A DNA stretch of 64,000 bases from a virus: IMG/VR virus record IMGVR_UViG_3300021519_000877, positions 1 through 64,000 of that record; one strand, written 5' to 3'. Both the position numbers and the translations under genes were made by a program. Each line of letters begins with the position of its first letter. The stretch's first letter is position 1. Below are positions 11,937-21,202 of the stretch, one piece after another. Below the pieces are notes generated by a model that searched no databases, had not been told where the DNA came from, and saw only the letters and a list, made by a program, of their open reading frames with translations.

Positions 11937-13109
11937 ATGACAAGAATTACACAACTACCACTTGCAACAACAATTTCAGAAACAGGAGTATTTGTTATTG
12001 TAGATGACGGAATAACAAAAAAACTTACCTGGCAAACATTACGATCCGGTGCGCTGAAAGGCGACACAGGCGCTAGCGGTCCGACAGGGTCAACGGGGCC
12101 AGCTGGCCCAACCGGTCCACGAGGCACCACAGGAACAGCGGCATCGGTTGCTGTTGGAACAGTAAGTATTGTCTCTGGCAATCCTACAGTAACCAACGTT
12201 GGCGATATGTATACTGCTGTTTTAAACTTTGGCTTACCACAAGGTCCTAAAGGCGATACAGGAACACAGGGAGTTGTTGGCCCAACAGGTCCACAGGGAA
12301 ATACAGGAACACAGGGAGTAGCTGGTCCTACTGGTGCTCAAGGCGCCCAGGGATCGTCTTCTACTATCCGAGTTGGCACAGTAACTACTGGAAGTCTTGC
12401 AGTTACCAACACTGGTACAATTAATAATCCAGTATTTAATTTTGTTATTCCAGCAGGCCCCACTGGCGCAACAGGAGCTACTGGGTCTACAGGAACACAG
12501 GGAGTAGCTGGCCCACAGGGAAATACAGGAACACAGGGAGCAGCTGGCCCACAGGGAAATACAGGAACACAGGGAGCAGCTGGTCCTACTGGTCCTAAGG
12601 GCGATACAGGAACCTACATATTAGTTACTGCAACTACTACAGTTCTTGGCGGTGTTAAGATCGACGGAACATCCATTACTATTGACGGCAGCGGAGTTAT
12701 TAGTTCTACTGGCGGTGGTGGCAGCGGATTAACAAGTAGAACTACAGCATCGATTACTACAGTTTCATTAACTGTTGGTGCTAGCACAACAACTAATATT
12801 GTTGGATACAAAGGATATGCATTAATGAGTATTCAAACATCTGCCGGCGCTTGGGTTACAGTGTATTCAAGTGCAGCCGCAGCCACAGCAGATGCTGCCC
12901 GTTCTATTGCAACAGATCCTACAGCAGGTAGTGGCGTAATTGCTGAAACTATTACAACAGCTTCAGGAACAACATATTTTAGTCCAGGAGTATTTGGTTA
13001 TAGTAGCGAAGCAATTCCTAGCACTAATATCCCTGTTAAAGTTTACAACAACAACGGAACAACAACACCTATTACTGTTACACTAACATTACTTAAACTA
13101 GAAGCATAA
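11937..13109 (+). CDS. Collagen-like tail fibre protein
   Basis: This 390-residue protein has a short globular N-terminus (about 1-40), then three Gly-X-Y blocks (about residues 43-67, 101-137 and 178-229) rich in GPTG, GPQG and GTQG triplets, separated by short beta-rich spacers. A Gly/Ser-rich hinge near residue 260 leads to a beta-rich C-terminal tip. Collagen-like triplets in phages form trimeric fibre shafts. The start ATG sits 1 nt after the giant protein stop and the stop is 1 nt before the peptidase gene, so the three are probably co-translated. The third block is encoded by near-identical 36-bp DNA repeats, annotated separately, so shaft length may vary. Confidence 0.9.
   Translation: MTRITQLPLATTISETGVFVIVDDGITKKLTWQTLRSGALKGDTGASGPTGSTGPAGPTGPRGTTGTAASVAVGTVSIVSGNPTVTNVGDMYTAVLNFGLPQGPKGDTGTQGVVGPTGPQGNTGTQGVAGPTGAQGAQGSSSTIRVGTVTTGSLAVTNTGTINNPVFNFVIPAGPTGATGATGSTGTQGVAGPQGNTGTQGAAGPQGNTGTQGAAGPTGPKGDTGTYILVTATTTVLGGVKIDGTSITIDGSGVISSTGGGGSGLTSRTTASITTVSLTVGASTTTNIVGYKGYALMSIQTSAGAWVTVYSSAAAATADAARSIATDPTAGSGVIAETITTASGTTYFSPGVFGYSSEAIPSTNIPVKVYNNNGTTTPITVTLTLLKLEA
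12491..12598 (+). repeat. 36-bp tandem repeat inside collagen-like gene
   Basis: Three consecutive 36-bp copies begin at 12491, 12527 and 12563, each starting AGGAACACAGGGAG; the third diverges after about 22 bp. Related, less perfect copies lie at about 12260-12330. Each unit adds 12 residues, exactly four Gly-X-Y triplets, so gain or loss of a unit keeps the frame. Confidence 0.85.
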
Positions 13110-13110
13110 T

Positions 13111-14775
13111 ATGTCTATTACTCCGACTATTTCAACAGAAGAACTTACAATAGGTGTGTATCTCAAACGAGATGCACACGAAAATGGTATGACCTTACAG
13201 GAATATACTAACGGAGTTATAGCCGGGACACAACCAACACTCGAGCATGATGCCTTTGTGTATCAGTTTGGAGCAACAGACGATGCAATTGATTTAGTTA
13301 CAGAATGGGCCGTAACAAATAATTTAACAGTGTTAGAATCGCACCACGGTACAGCCGTAGTAAAATTATCAGGCACCGCAGGGCAGTTCAATAACTTATT
13401 TGGCATTGAATTACAAACAGTTACTGATTCTAATAGGACATACAGTTCTTATACCGGACACTTTATTGTTCCTTCTGAAATTAATGATGTTGTTGAAGCA
13501 ATATTAGGAGTTGATGAGTCAGGCACCCTTATGCATAATGCCACCATGGAGGCAAGTAATGCTGGTCCGTTTGATCCAAATGTTATAGTAGGCCCGACTC
13601 CTGTTGATCATGCTCTTGCATATAAATTTCCAAGAACACCTGGCACTAATCAACAACAAGGATCAGGCGCATGTATAGGAATTATTGAACTTGGCGGCGG
13701 ATGGACTACACAAAATTTAACCAGCTCATTCAGTAGAATTGGTTTATCAAATCCCGTAGTAGTAGATTATTCAGTCGATGGCGGAACAAACAATCCAGGG
13801 GTGTATGATGCATATGGAGCAAGTGCTGAAGTTATGCTCGACATTTATTGTGCAGGCGCAGTTTCTCCCGGTGCAAAACAGGTGATATATTTTGCACCAA
13901 ATACCTACATGGGATTCGTTGATACAATATTAGCGGCAGCAAATGATACTGTAAATAATCCTAGCGTTCTTAGTATTAGTTGGGGAACTACTGATACTAA
14001 CTTTGGAACATTTTATCGAAATCTATATGAATCTGCATTTCAAACAGCAGTTGCAAGAGGGATTACAGTTTTTGCATCCACCGGCGACTATGGAGTAAGA
14101 GCAGTTAGTGGCGGTGGCCTTTATACCCTTGATTATCCAGCATCGAGTCCTTATGTAGTAGGTGCGGGCGGCACAGTTATATCAATCAATAACGATTACA
14201 CTATTGCTAGTGAAGTGGCATGGGGAACAGCAGGCGGCTCTACTGCCGGCGGCGGTGGAGTTAGCACACTATTCAGTGTACCGAGCTGGCAAACAGGGCT
14301 TGTTTCCACTACCTACCCGGGTAGCACTGCAACAACAATCACTGGTAGGTCGATTCCTGATGTATCTACAATGGCCGCGGGTTATTCTTTTTATTGGTAT
14401 AATTATACAAATTCAAGTAGCGCAGTTACTAACTCTTTTGGTACGTTTTTAGGCACTAGTGCCGTAGCACCGCTATTAGCAGGAATGATGGCCAGATTAA
14501 ATCAAGCATCGGGAAAAAGAATTGGGTTTGTTAATGCAGACTGGTATGCTAATAGCACCACTTGCTTTAACGACATAACATCGGGCGATAATCACGGTGG
14601 TAATACTGTTGGTTATAGGGCCAGCTCTGGTTGGGATGCAGCAACTGGGTTGGGGTCTCCTAAGGGAAATATGCTTTACAAGTTATATAATACTGGTTCA
14701 ACATTTCCTAAACTTAACTACGGATTTAGGCCAACCACTGGTAGCACATATCCTAGAAGACCAAGTATACGATAA
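13111..14775 (+). CDS. S53 peptidase (sedolisin/kumamolisin-type), pro-form
   Basis: This 554-residue serine-carboxyl peptidase looks complete. Residues 1 to about 150 resemble the pro-kumamolisin activation domain (a segment near 85-135 on HHGTAVVKLSGT and a FIVPSEI strand). The catalytic domain follows. Glu240 and Asp244 lie in AEVMLDI, spaced four residues as in the family; Asp326 lies in STGDYG, 86 residues after the Glu, the same distance as in kumamolisin; the nucleophile Ser450 lies in GTSAVAP. The C-terminal calcium-site elements FNDITSGD and GWDAATGLGSPKG are present. The family cleaves proteins, usually at acid pH, after autocatalytic removal of the prodomain. No signal peptide is visible. 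It lies between fibre genes 1 nt after the collagen-like gene, suggesting a virion-associated or fibre-processing protease (inference). Confidence 0.93.
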   Translation: MSITPTISTEELTIGVYLKRDAHENGMTLQEYTNGVIAGTQPTLEHDAFVYQFGATDDAIDLVTEWAVTNNLTVLESHHGTAVVKLSGTAGQFNNLFGIELQTVTDSNRTYSSYTGHFIVPSEINDVVEAILGVDESGTLMHNATMEASNAGPFDPNVIVGPTPVDHALAYKFPRTPGTNQQQGSGACIGIIELGGGWTTQNLTSSFSRIGLSNPVVVDYSVDGGTNNPGVYDAYGASAEVMLDIYCAGAVSPGAKQVIYFAPNTYMGFVDTILAAANDTVNNPSVLSISWGTTDTNFGTFYRNLYESAFQTAVARGITVFASTGDYGVRAVSGGGLYTLDYPASSPYVVGAGGTVISINNDYTIASEVAWGTAGGSTAGGGGVSTLFSVPSWQTGLVSTTYPGSTATTITGRSIPDVSTMAAGYSFYWYNYTNSSSAVTNSFGTFLGTSAVAPLLAGMMARLNQASGKRIGFVNADWYANSTTCFNDITSGDNHGGNTVGYRASSGWDAATGLGSPKGNMLYKLYNTGSTFPKLNYGFRPTTGSTYPRRPSIR

Positions 14776-14795
14776 TATGCTTACTTTTATTAGCG

Positions 14796-14803
14796 AATAA
14801 ATA
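14796..14803 (+). promoter_or_regulatory. Candidate late promoter AATAAATA
   Basis: AATAAATA differs by one base from the T4 late consensus TATAAATA. It ends 5 nt before the ATG at 14809, so a transcript from it would have almost no leader. It may instead serve read-through expression or be chance in AT-rich DNA. Confidence 0.4.
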
Positions 14804-14808
14804 ACATT

Positions 14809-15471
14809 ATGGAAGATTCAAAAGAAAACAAAATGACTGAAAACCAACAACAAATTCCTCAACAATCAAAGCCAAATGAGCAGGCAGGTCTGCACATCCA
14901 AGGGCATATCAAGATTTTTGACCCAGAAACTAAAGAAGTATTCATTGATAAGCGTAACGCTATTCACTATGAAAACTTTAGTATTGGTCTAGCACAGGCT
15001 ATGAGCAATCAAGGCCAGGGATTTATCTCTGAAATGTGCTTTGGCAACGGCGGAAGTCGTATTGACCCTACTGGGATCATTACATATTTGACTCCAAATA
15101 GTGTTGGATTAAATGCTGATCTATATAATAAAACATATACTAAGAATATCGATTCTAACAGCACACTAAATTTAGATCCATCTAGAAATTTTATGGAAGT
15201 GCGCCATATTACAGGCACTGCATATACTGATATTTTAGTAAGCTGTTTGTTAGACTTCGGCGAGCCAAGTGGTCAACAAGCATTTGACCAAAGTACCGGT
15301 AAGACAGATTATATATTTGATGAATTAGGGTTACGAGCTTATAGCCCAGAGGGAGCAGGCGCAGGTATGTTACTAACTCACGTTATTTTTCACCCTGTTC
15401 AAAAGTCATTGAATAGATTGCTACAAATAGATTACACAGTTAGAATTCAAAGTCTAACTAACGGGGCATAA
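14809..15471 (+). CDS. Conserved phage structural protein, unknown role
   Basis: This 220-residue protein has a Gln/Glu/Lys-rich, probably flexible N-terminus (about 1-30) and then a compact beta-rich domain. The start could be Met1 or Met9 (14833); neither has a strong Shine-Dalgarno. No catalytic motif was found. It lies between the S53 peptidase and the four fibre paralogues and its stop is 2 nt from the next ATG, so a role in fibre or baseplate attachment is plausible by position only. I recognise it only as a type of protein found in fibre regions of aquatic T4-like phages. Confidence 0.75.
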   Translation: MEDSKENKMTENQQQIPQQSKPNEQAGLHIQGHIKIFDPETKEVFIDKRNAIHYENFSIGLAQAMSNQGQGFISEMCFGNGGSRIDPTGIITYLTPNSVGLNADLYNKTYTKNIDSNSTLNLDPSRNFMEVRHITGTAYTDILVSCLLDFGEPSGQQAFDQSTGKTDYIFDELGLRAYSPEGAGAGMLLTHVIFHPVQKSLNRLLQIDYTVRIQSLTNGA

Positions 15472-15473
15472 TA

Positions 15474-17315
15474 ATGGGCGAATACAGAATACTCTACTCT
15501 GATCCGGCAAAAAATAGTAGTCCTATTATAGTTGCTGATAATTCGCTGAATAAAAATTCTACAAGTTTAACACTTGTTGGCCGTAACTATCCGGGATACG
15601 GAGAAACAGTTGAAACTGATCTAGTTCATCTGTTAGAAAATTTTGCGGCATCTAGTCCTCCTAGTAATCCTATTGAAGGACAGTTATGGTTTGATACTAG
15701 CGACCCTAGCTCTAAAGTATTAAAAATTAATGATGGCGGCATCAGCGGATCAAGATGGTCTCCTATTAATGGAGTATTTCAACAGCCTAATACACCTACT
15801 AATGTTAAGACTGGCGACATCTGGGTTGATACTGCTAATCAACAATTAAAGTTTTTTAATGGTACCGACTTTACCTTAGTTGGGCCAGACTTTTCGGGCG
15901 GATCAAGGACTGGAAGTTACCCTGCATCATTAATTGATACAGTTGGACAAACACATAACGTAATTATAAACTATGTCAATGATGAAGCTATTGAAATCAT
16001 TGCTGCCTCAAACTTTACACCAAATCCTGTTATTAACGGGTTTGGATCTTTAAAGCCAGGCCTTAATATTTCATCTTCAAATGTAGGAACAATATCAACT
16101 CCTATATATCCACGAATTAATGGTATTGCAGAATCATCGTATAACTTACAGATTTCTATTCCATCAAGTCAAAAAATTACAGCTGATGCATTTTTAAGAA
16201 ATGATATTGATCAGCGTATGTCAGGATCATTAAACATTGCTACTGACAACAACTCATTAAAGATTGGTGTAGATCCTACATTCTTGCTTTATAGATCTAC
16301 TATTGGTAATAAGGCTGTCTTCTCAAACATTCAAAACAACGGCCAGTTTAATTTTATTATTAACGATTCTAATGGAACTCCAAATAATGTTTTAACAATG
16401 CTTGGCGAGAAAAAGTATGTCGGTATTAATAATTCCGGACCACAGTTTGAATTAGATGTTGTTGGATCTATTAAAGCTACATCAAGTGCTACAGTTGATA
16501 CACTATATGTAACAAATACTACAGGCACTATTAATACAGTTGCAGGCAATGCTGTTCAAGTTGCAGGCGGAGTAGGTATAAGCGGCACGTTGGTAGTTAC
16601 TGGGGAACACATTCTTCAAGGACCATTAACAGTTGGGCAAACTGTGCTTCCGGCAATTGTTCCGGATGATGTTCAATATTCGATAGTATTGCCTACAAGA
16701 GATGCTATCTATAATATGGGTGATAGCAAGTTAAGATGGAAAGCAGTATATGCTAATACATTCTTAGCAACTAACTCCGGAACTCAAGCACAGTTTGTTG
16801 GTAATGCAACTTCTGCAACAAAACTATCAACACCAAAGAATTTTTATTTAACGGGAGATATTACTGCTCCGACAGTTAGTTTTGATGGTTCGTCATATAC
16901 TAATATTTTTACTGCTACTGCGCAGACAACATTGATTACAGGAAAAGCAAATACATCAACAACATTTGCTTCGGATTCAATATTAGTTTATAGCACAAGT
17001 ACTACAAAGTTATATCAACACACTAAAAAAGATTTCCTTAAAGATATAAATTATTACGACATTGCTCCAGGAAATACTCCGTATAGCACTCCTTCTGGAA
17101 GTTTAGTTCCGGTCGGAACAATTCTACCCTACGTAGGGGTAACTGCTCCAGTAGGTTGGTTATTGTGTAATGGGCAGACTATTTTAATTTCAAATTATCA
17201 ATATCTATGTACTAACACATTAGCTGGATATCCGTTTGGCGGCACCGGCGCATCATACAACTTGCCGAACATTCCTGACTTAGCATCGGGCATTAAATAT
17301 ATTATAAAATACTAA
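15474..17315 (+). CDS. Tail fibre paralogue 1, with tail-collar tip
   Basis: This 613-residue protein opens with the module shared by the next three genes: a TSLTLVGRNYPGYGE segment, LLENFA, a GQLWFDT strand and a GDIWVDT-QLKFFNGT-LVGP strand set (about residues 30-140). The middle is a beta-rich shaft with repeated VxGSIKATSSATV-like segments. The C-terminus (about 550-613), starting at VPVGTILPYVG and including APVGWLLCNGQ, matches the phage tail-collar domain found at fibre tips. It is the first of four head-to-tail paralogues and probably a receptor-binding fibre or its adaptor. Confidence 0.88.
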   Translation: MGEYRILYSDPAKNSSPIIVADNSLNKNSTSLTLVGRNYPGYGETVETDLVHLLENFAASSPPSNPIEGQLWFDTSDPSSKVLKINDGGISGSRWSPINGVFQQPNTPTNVKTGDIWVDTANQQLKFFNGTDFTLVGPDFSGGSRTGSYPASLIDTVGQTHNVIINYVNDEAIEIIAASNFTPNPVINGFGSLKPGLNISSSNVGTISTPIYPRINGIAESSYNLQISIPSSQKITADAFLRNDIDQRMSGSLNIATDNNSLKIGVDPTFLLYRSTIGNKAVFSNIQNNGQFNFIINDSNGTPNNVLTMLGEKKYVGINNSGPQFELDVVGSIKATSSATVDTLYVTNTTGTINTVAGNAVQVAGGVGISGTLVVTGEHILQGPLTVGQTVLPAIVPDDVQYSIVLPTRDAIYNMGDSKLRWKAVYANTFLATNSGTQAQFVGNATSATKLSTPKNFYLTGDITAPTVSFDGSSYTNIFTATAQTTLITGKANTSTTFASDSILVYSTSTTKLYQHTKKDFLKDINYYDIAPGNTPYSTPSGSLVPVGTILPYVGVTAPVGWLLCNGQTILISNYQYLCTNTLAGYPFGGTGASYNLPNIPDLASGIKYIIKY

Positions 17316-17319
17316 AATT

Positions 17320-19200
17320 ATGAGTTATACATTAAAACTAACCAACGGTAAAATATTATTAACGTTACCTGATCAACAATCAGATGCTATTTCAACGAGT
17401 CTAACTTTAATAGGTAAGAACGTTAATGCCTACGGTACTGATCTTAATGATAACTTTGTAAGATTGCTAGAAAACTTTGCAAATACTTCTGAACCAACAA
17501 GTCCGTTAATCGGGCAAATATGGTTTAATACTGTAGAGCAACGTATGTATGTTTACAATGCAGCAGATGAATTTAAGCCAGTTGGTGGTCCAATCGTTTC
17601 TGCAATACAGCCTGCTGGAATAAGCAGAGGCGACTTATGGATTGATACCACATCTCGACAATTAAAATTTCATGACGGTGTTAATATAGTTGCAGCCGGT
17701 CCTGATTATGATTACTCTAAAGGTAAATCAGGTTGGGTAGTTGAAACAGTTACAGATAATGTTAACGGTGATCATATAATTGTTGGTTTATACACTAACG
17801 GAACACTACAAGGTATTTTAAGTGATGTAGCATTTATTCTTAGGTCAGATTTCCAAACAAGCACCGGAATGACCTCAGTTGGAGTTGGCTTTACTGCCAA
17901 GGCTCCGATGAAGTTTATTGGTACAGCAACAAATGCTGAAGCCATTAATGGTGTTAGTGGTGTTAATATTTTAGATCTATCTTCTACATTGCCACAGAAT
18001 ATGAATGCTCCGTTATGGATCTATAATGACGAAGGACTAACAGTAGGCACCAACGGAGATATCCAGTTATTTGTAACAGGAACTAACCGCGTAACTACAA
18101 TGGCATTAGCCGGTGTGCAGGACTTTGATTTTATCGCTGCTACAAGTACCGGCACATTAAATCATATATTTTATTATAATGCAACTAATCAATGTTTAGG
18201 GGTTTACAATACTGATCCACAATTTGGAGTTGATGTAGTAGGTGATGTTCGTATTCAAGGAAATTTAGAAGTTTACGGTTCGTCAACATATATAACATCC
18301 GCTGACTTGCGAGTTGAGAACAAGGTTATCGAGCTTGGGTATTCAGATACTCTTACAACTGATCTAATGGCCAACGGCGGTGGATTAGAATTGCATGGCT
18401 CAACAACTAAAACATTTAAATGGTATAGTAGTGCTGATGCATGGACTTCAGGTGAAAATCTTGATTTAGCCTCTGGTAAAGTTTACAAAATTGGCGGTGT
18501 TGAAGTATTGAATGGTAATTCCTTGGGAGTTGCGGTAACTGCGGCCCCTGGATTAGAAACTGTTGGAATTTTAAATTCGCTAACAGTTGGTGTAATTCAT
18601 ATGGAAAATTATTCCATTGGAACCACATCAGGTGCGCCACTATTGCTTGGTGTTGCTCCAACTTCTAGTTTAGATGTGCAAGGATTAAAAATATTCAACG
18701 TTGGCAATATAAACTACTTAGATCCAGGTGATGTTGCAACTAACAAATCTTATGTTGACTCAGCAGTAGGTGTTGCTCGTGCAGGTCAGTTTGCTCCAAC
18801 TATCGATGTTACAGGACATGCTACTACACCAGAAGATCCTAACTTAAACGTATTTGTTCTTGGTATGTTACAAATTATGTTACCACCAACAGACCCTAGT
18901 CCGTATGGTGTTCCAGAAAACGGTCGTGCTCGAGTATTAGTAACACGATATGCATCTGGTGCAGTTTCTGCAGTTAGTGACAACATCGGATTCAATAGTG
19001 AAAGTGTTTATAGAGCAGGAACTAGCACACCGGTAAACGTTGTGCAATATCAAACAACTTATGTTGCATCAATAACTGTACCAGCAAGAAATTTAGCAAT
19101 CAACAGAGCAGTAAAACAATATATTGTTTCAGGCGGTGTATGGATTCAGTTACCATACGTTGGATCCTCAAACACTGTTTGGTCAGATGGTACATGGTAA
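17320..19200 (+). CDS. Tail fibre paralogue 2
   Basis: This 626-residue protein has the shared N-terminal fibre module (STSLTLIGKNVNAYG, LLENFA, GQIWFNT, GDLWIDT-QLKFHDG). The shaft contains segments such as VYGSSTYITSADLRVENKVIELGYSD, found in many phage fibre proteins that carry a trimerisation region. The C-terminal 150 residues form a distinct tip unlike the collar tip of paralogue 1. It follows paralogue 1 by 4 nt. Confidence 0.85.
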   Translation: MSYTLKLTNGKILLTLPDQQSDAISTSLTLIGKNVNAYGTDLNDNFVRLLENFANTSEPTSPLIGQIWFNTVEQRMYVYNAADEFKPVGGPIVSAIQPAGISRGDLWIDTTSRQLKFHDGVNIVAAGPDYDYSKGKSGWVVETVTDNVNGDHIIVGLYTNGTLQGILSDVAFILRSDFQTSTGMTSVGVGFTAKAPMKFIGTATNAEAINGVSGVNILDLSSTLPQNMNAPLWIYNDEGLTVGTNGDIQLFVTGTNRVTTMALAGVQDFDFIAATSTGTLNHIFYYNATNQCLGVYNTDPQFGVDVVGDVRIQGNLEVYGSSTYITSADLRVENKVIELGYSDTLTTDLMANGGGLELHGSTTKTFKWYSSADAWTSGENLDLASGKVYKIGGVEVLNGNSLGVAVTAAPGLETVGILNSLTVGVIHMENYSIGTTSGAPLLLGVAPTSSLDVQGLKIFNVGNINYLDPGDVATNKSYVDSAVGVARAGQFAPTIDVTGHATTPEDPNLNVFVLGMLQIMLPPTDPSPYGVPENGRARVLVTRYASGAVSAVSDNIGFNSESVYRAGTSTPVNVVQYQTTYVASITVPARNLAINRAVKQYIVSGGVWIQLPYVGSSNTVWSDGTW

Positions 19201-19213
19201 GGAAAAGGATTAA

Positions 19214-21187
19214 ATGGCATACACTATAAGTAAATCAAACGGCGGAACACTAATACTATTAAACGATGGTTTAGCAGATAATCAGGTAACCTCGTTAACC
19301 CTTGTTGGTAAGAATGTTAGTAATTTTGGCGATGCTCAAAATGAAAACTTTGTTCACATATTAGAAAACTTTGCTTCTGCGTTTGAGCCTCGCTCACCGA
19401 TGCAAGGGCAGATATGGTTTGACTCTAGTTCTAATGTATTCCGTCCAGCAGTATTCGACGGAACTAACTGGAGACCGATTGCTACTTTACTTTACAGTAA
19501 TACAACTACTGATACATTAGTTAATGCAGGATTTAATAATTTTGCAGCATCAAATCCTGGTGATTTCTGGTTTAATAGTTCTAGCAAACAACTACATGTA
19601 ATTACAAGCCTTGCAAACGATATGACCTTAATTGGTCCCGAAGCAGTGTATGGCTTTGGTGTTACAAAAATGTCATCGGTTAGTATAAAAGATATAAGCA
19701 ACGTTGCACATCCTGTTATTAAAATGATAGTAGATGGCACAGTTATTGGAGTTGTAAGCACACTTACATTTGCCACTAACGAAGTTGACCCGTATAATAT
19801 CTATAAAGGTATTACTCTTTCATCTAACTCTGCTCTAGCTGCAGGCACTATTTGGGCAACTACTCTTAACGGCAATTTGGTAGCTGGTCAGATTACCGCC
19901 GACAACGCTGATATTACTGCATTACTTGGAGTAACGGCTGCGATCGAAACCGTTAACGTTGATACACTTAATGGAACTACTGGTAATTTTACTACTGTTT
20001 CTGGAGATGTTGTTAATGGATCTACAGTAAATGCTTCTACAGTTAATGCTACAAATTTAACAGCGTCCGGCACAGGACTTATTACAGGTACTTGGAAGTT
20101 AAACACAAACAGTTATCTTACACCAAATACTGACGGCTCAAATGATTTAGGAACTAGTTCACTTAGATTTAACAATGTTTATTCTAAAGCACTGAGCACA
20201 GGTAACTCTGCAAGTGCTGGAGATATTATAGGATACTGGAAATTAACTTCTGGGTCATCATTTACTCCTACAACGGACTTAGGTAACGACCTTGGAGCAT
20301 CAAGCAAACGATTCGGTACAGTATATACTTCAGGAATATCAGCAAGTAATGGTGGCAATGTAATCTCAGTAACAGGTTCCCCAAATATATCAGGCAATGT
20401 TACTCCCGCAATCGATAATCTGTATAGTTTAGGATCTGGCGCTCAAATGTGGGCAGAGGTTTTTGCAGACAACATTCAAACAAATGCAGTAGATACTACT
20501 CAAATAAATTCTGTCAATGGTACAATTAACACTTTATCTGTAATAAATGCAACAATTACCACGTTAACTGATGCATATTCTCATACTATTAGCCAGTTTG
20601 ATACAGATGGATCTCTTGCCACAAACTCAGATGCACGACTTGCAACACAGCGAGCAATTAAGACATATGTTGATTATGTTGCTCAAGGGTTAACTAATTT
20701 AATCAATGCAATTCCAACACCCGATACTGATGGGACATTAGCTGCTAACTCTAATTCAAGATTAGCAACACAGCGGGCTACAAAGACTTACGTTGACAAT
20801 ACTCGTTCGATATTGCAAACTGAAATAGATAACATTCCTCGTGGTGGTTTTGGAACGGACCAAACGTATGAGAATGTAACAGTTGCTAGAAACTTTGGTA
20901 CCTCATATGTTAATACTACAGGCAAGACCATGTGGGTTAATGCAACAGTTTCAACAGCTGATACTGACGGTGATGACCCATTCCAGTGGACCATTGCATT
21001 TGTAAATGGTATGGAAATTACTCGACAAGTGTGGTTAAACAATTATACAGGTGCCCCGTGCCAGATGACATTACAGTTTTTTGTTCCACCAGGAGCTTCC
21101 TACTATGTTAATATCTATACTACAGATGAACCACCAAATCAACTATCGTTTGGCCAGTCGATATTAAACTGGATCGAATTTAGATAA
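19214..21187 (+). CDS. Tail fibre paralogue 3
   Basis: This 657-residue protein has the shared N-terminal fibre module (TSLTLVGKNVSNFGD, HILENFA, GQIWFDS). The shaft contains two near-identical segments around SRLATQRATKTYVDN and DARLATQRAIKTYVDY (about residues 470-535), a common fibre coiled motif. The C-terminal 110 residues look like a beta-sandwich tip ending in WIEFR. A Shine-Dalgarno (GGAAAAGGAT) precedes the ATG. The tip differs from those of the other three paralogues. Confidence 0.85.
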   Translation: MAYTISKSNGGTLILLNDGLADNQVTSLTLVGKNVSNFGDAQNENFVHILENFASAFEPRSPMQGQIWFDSSSNVFRPAVFDGTNWRPIATLLYSNTTTDTLVNAGFNNFAASNPGDFWFNSSSKQLHVITSLANDMTLIGPEAVYGFGVTKMSSVSIKDISNVAHPVIKMIVDGTVIGVVSTLTFATNEVDPYNIYKGITLSSNSALAAGTIWATTLNGNLVAGQITADNADITALLGVTAAIETVNVDTLNGTTGNFTTVSGDVVNGSTVNASTVNATNLTASGTGLITGTWKLNTNSYLTPNTDGSNDLGTSSLRFNNVYSKALSTGNSASAGDIIGYWKLTSGSSFTPTTDLGNDLGASSKRFGTVYTSGISASNGGNVISVTGSPNISGNVTPAIDNLYSLGSGAQMWAEVFADNIQTNAVDTTQINSVNGTINTLSVINATITTLTDAYSHTISQFDTDGSLATNSDARLATQRAIKTYVDYVAQGLTNLINAIPTPDTDGTLAANSNSRLATQRATKTYVDNTRSILQTEIDNIPRGGFGTDQTYENVTVARNFGTSYVNTTGKTMWVNATVSTADTDGDDPFQWTIAFVNGMEITRQVWLNNYTGAPCQMTLQFFVPPGASYYVNIYTTDEPPNQLSFGQSILNWIEFR

Positions 21188-21202
21188 TACTACGGATAAA
21201 TT

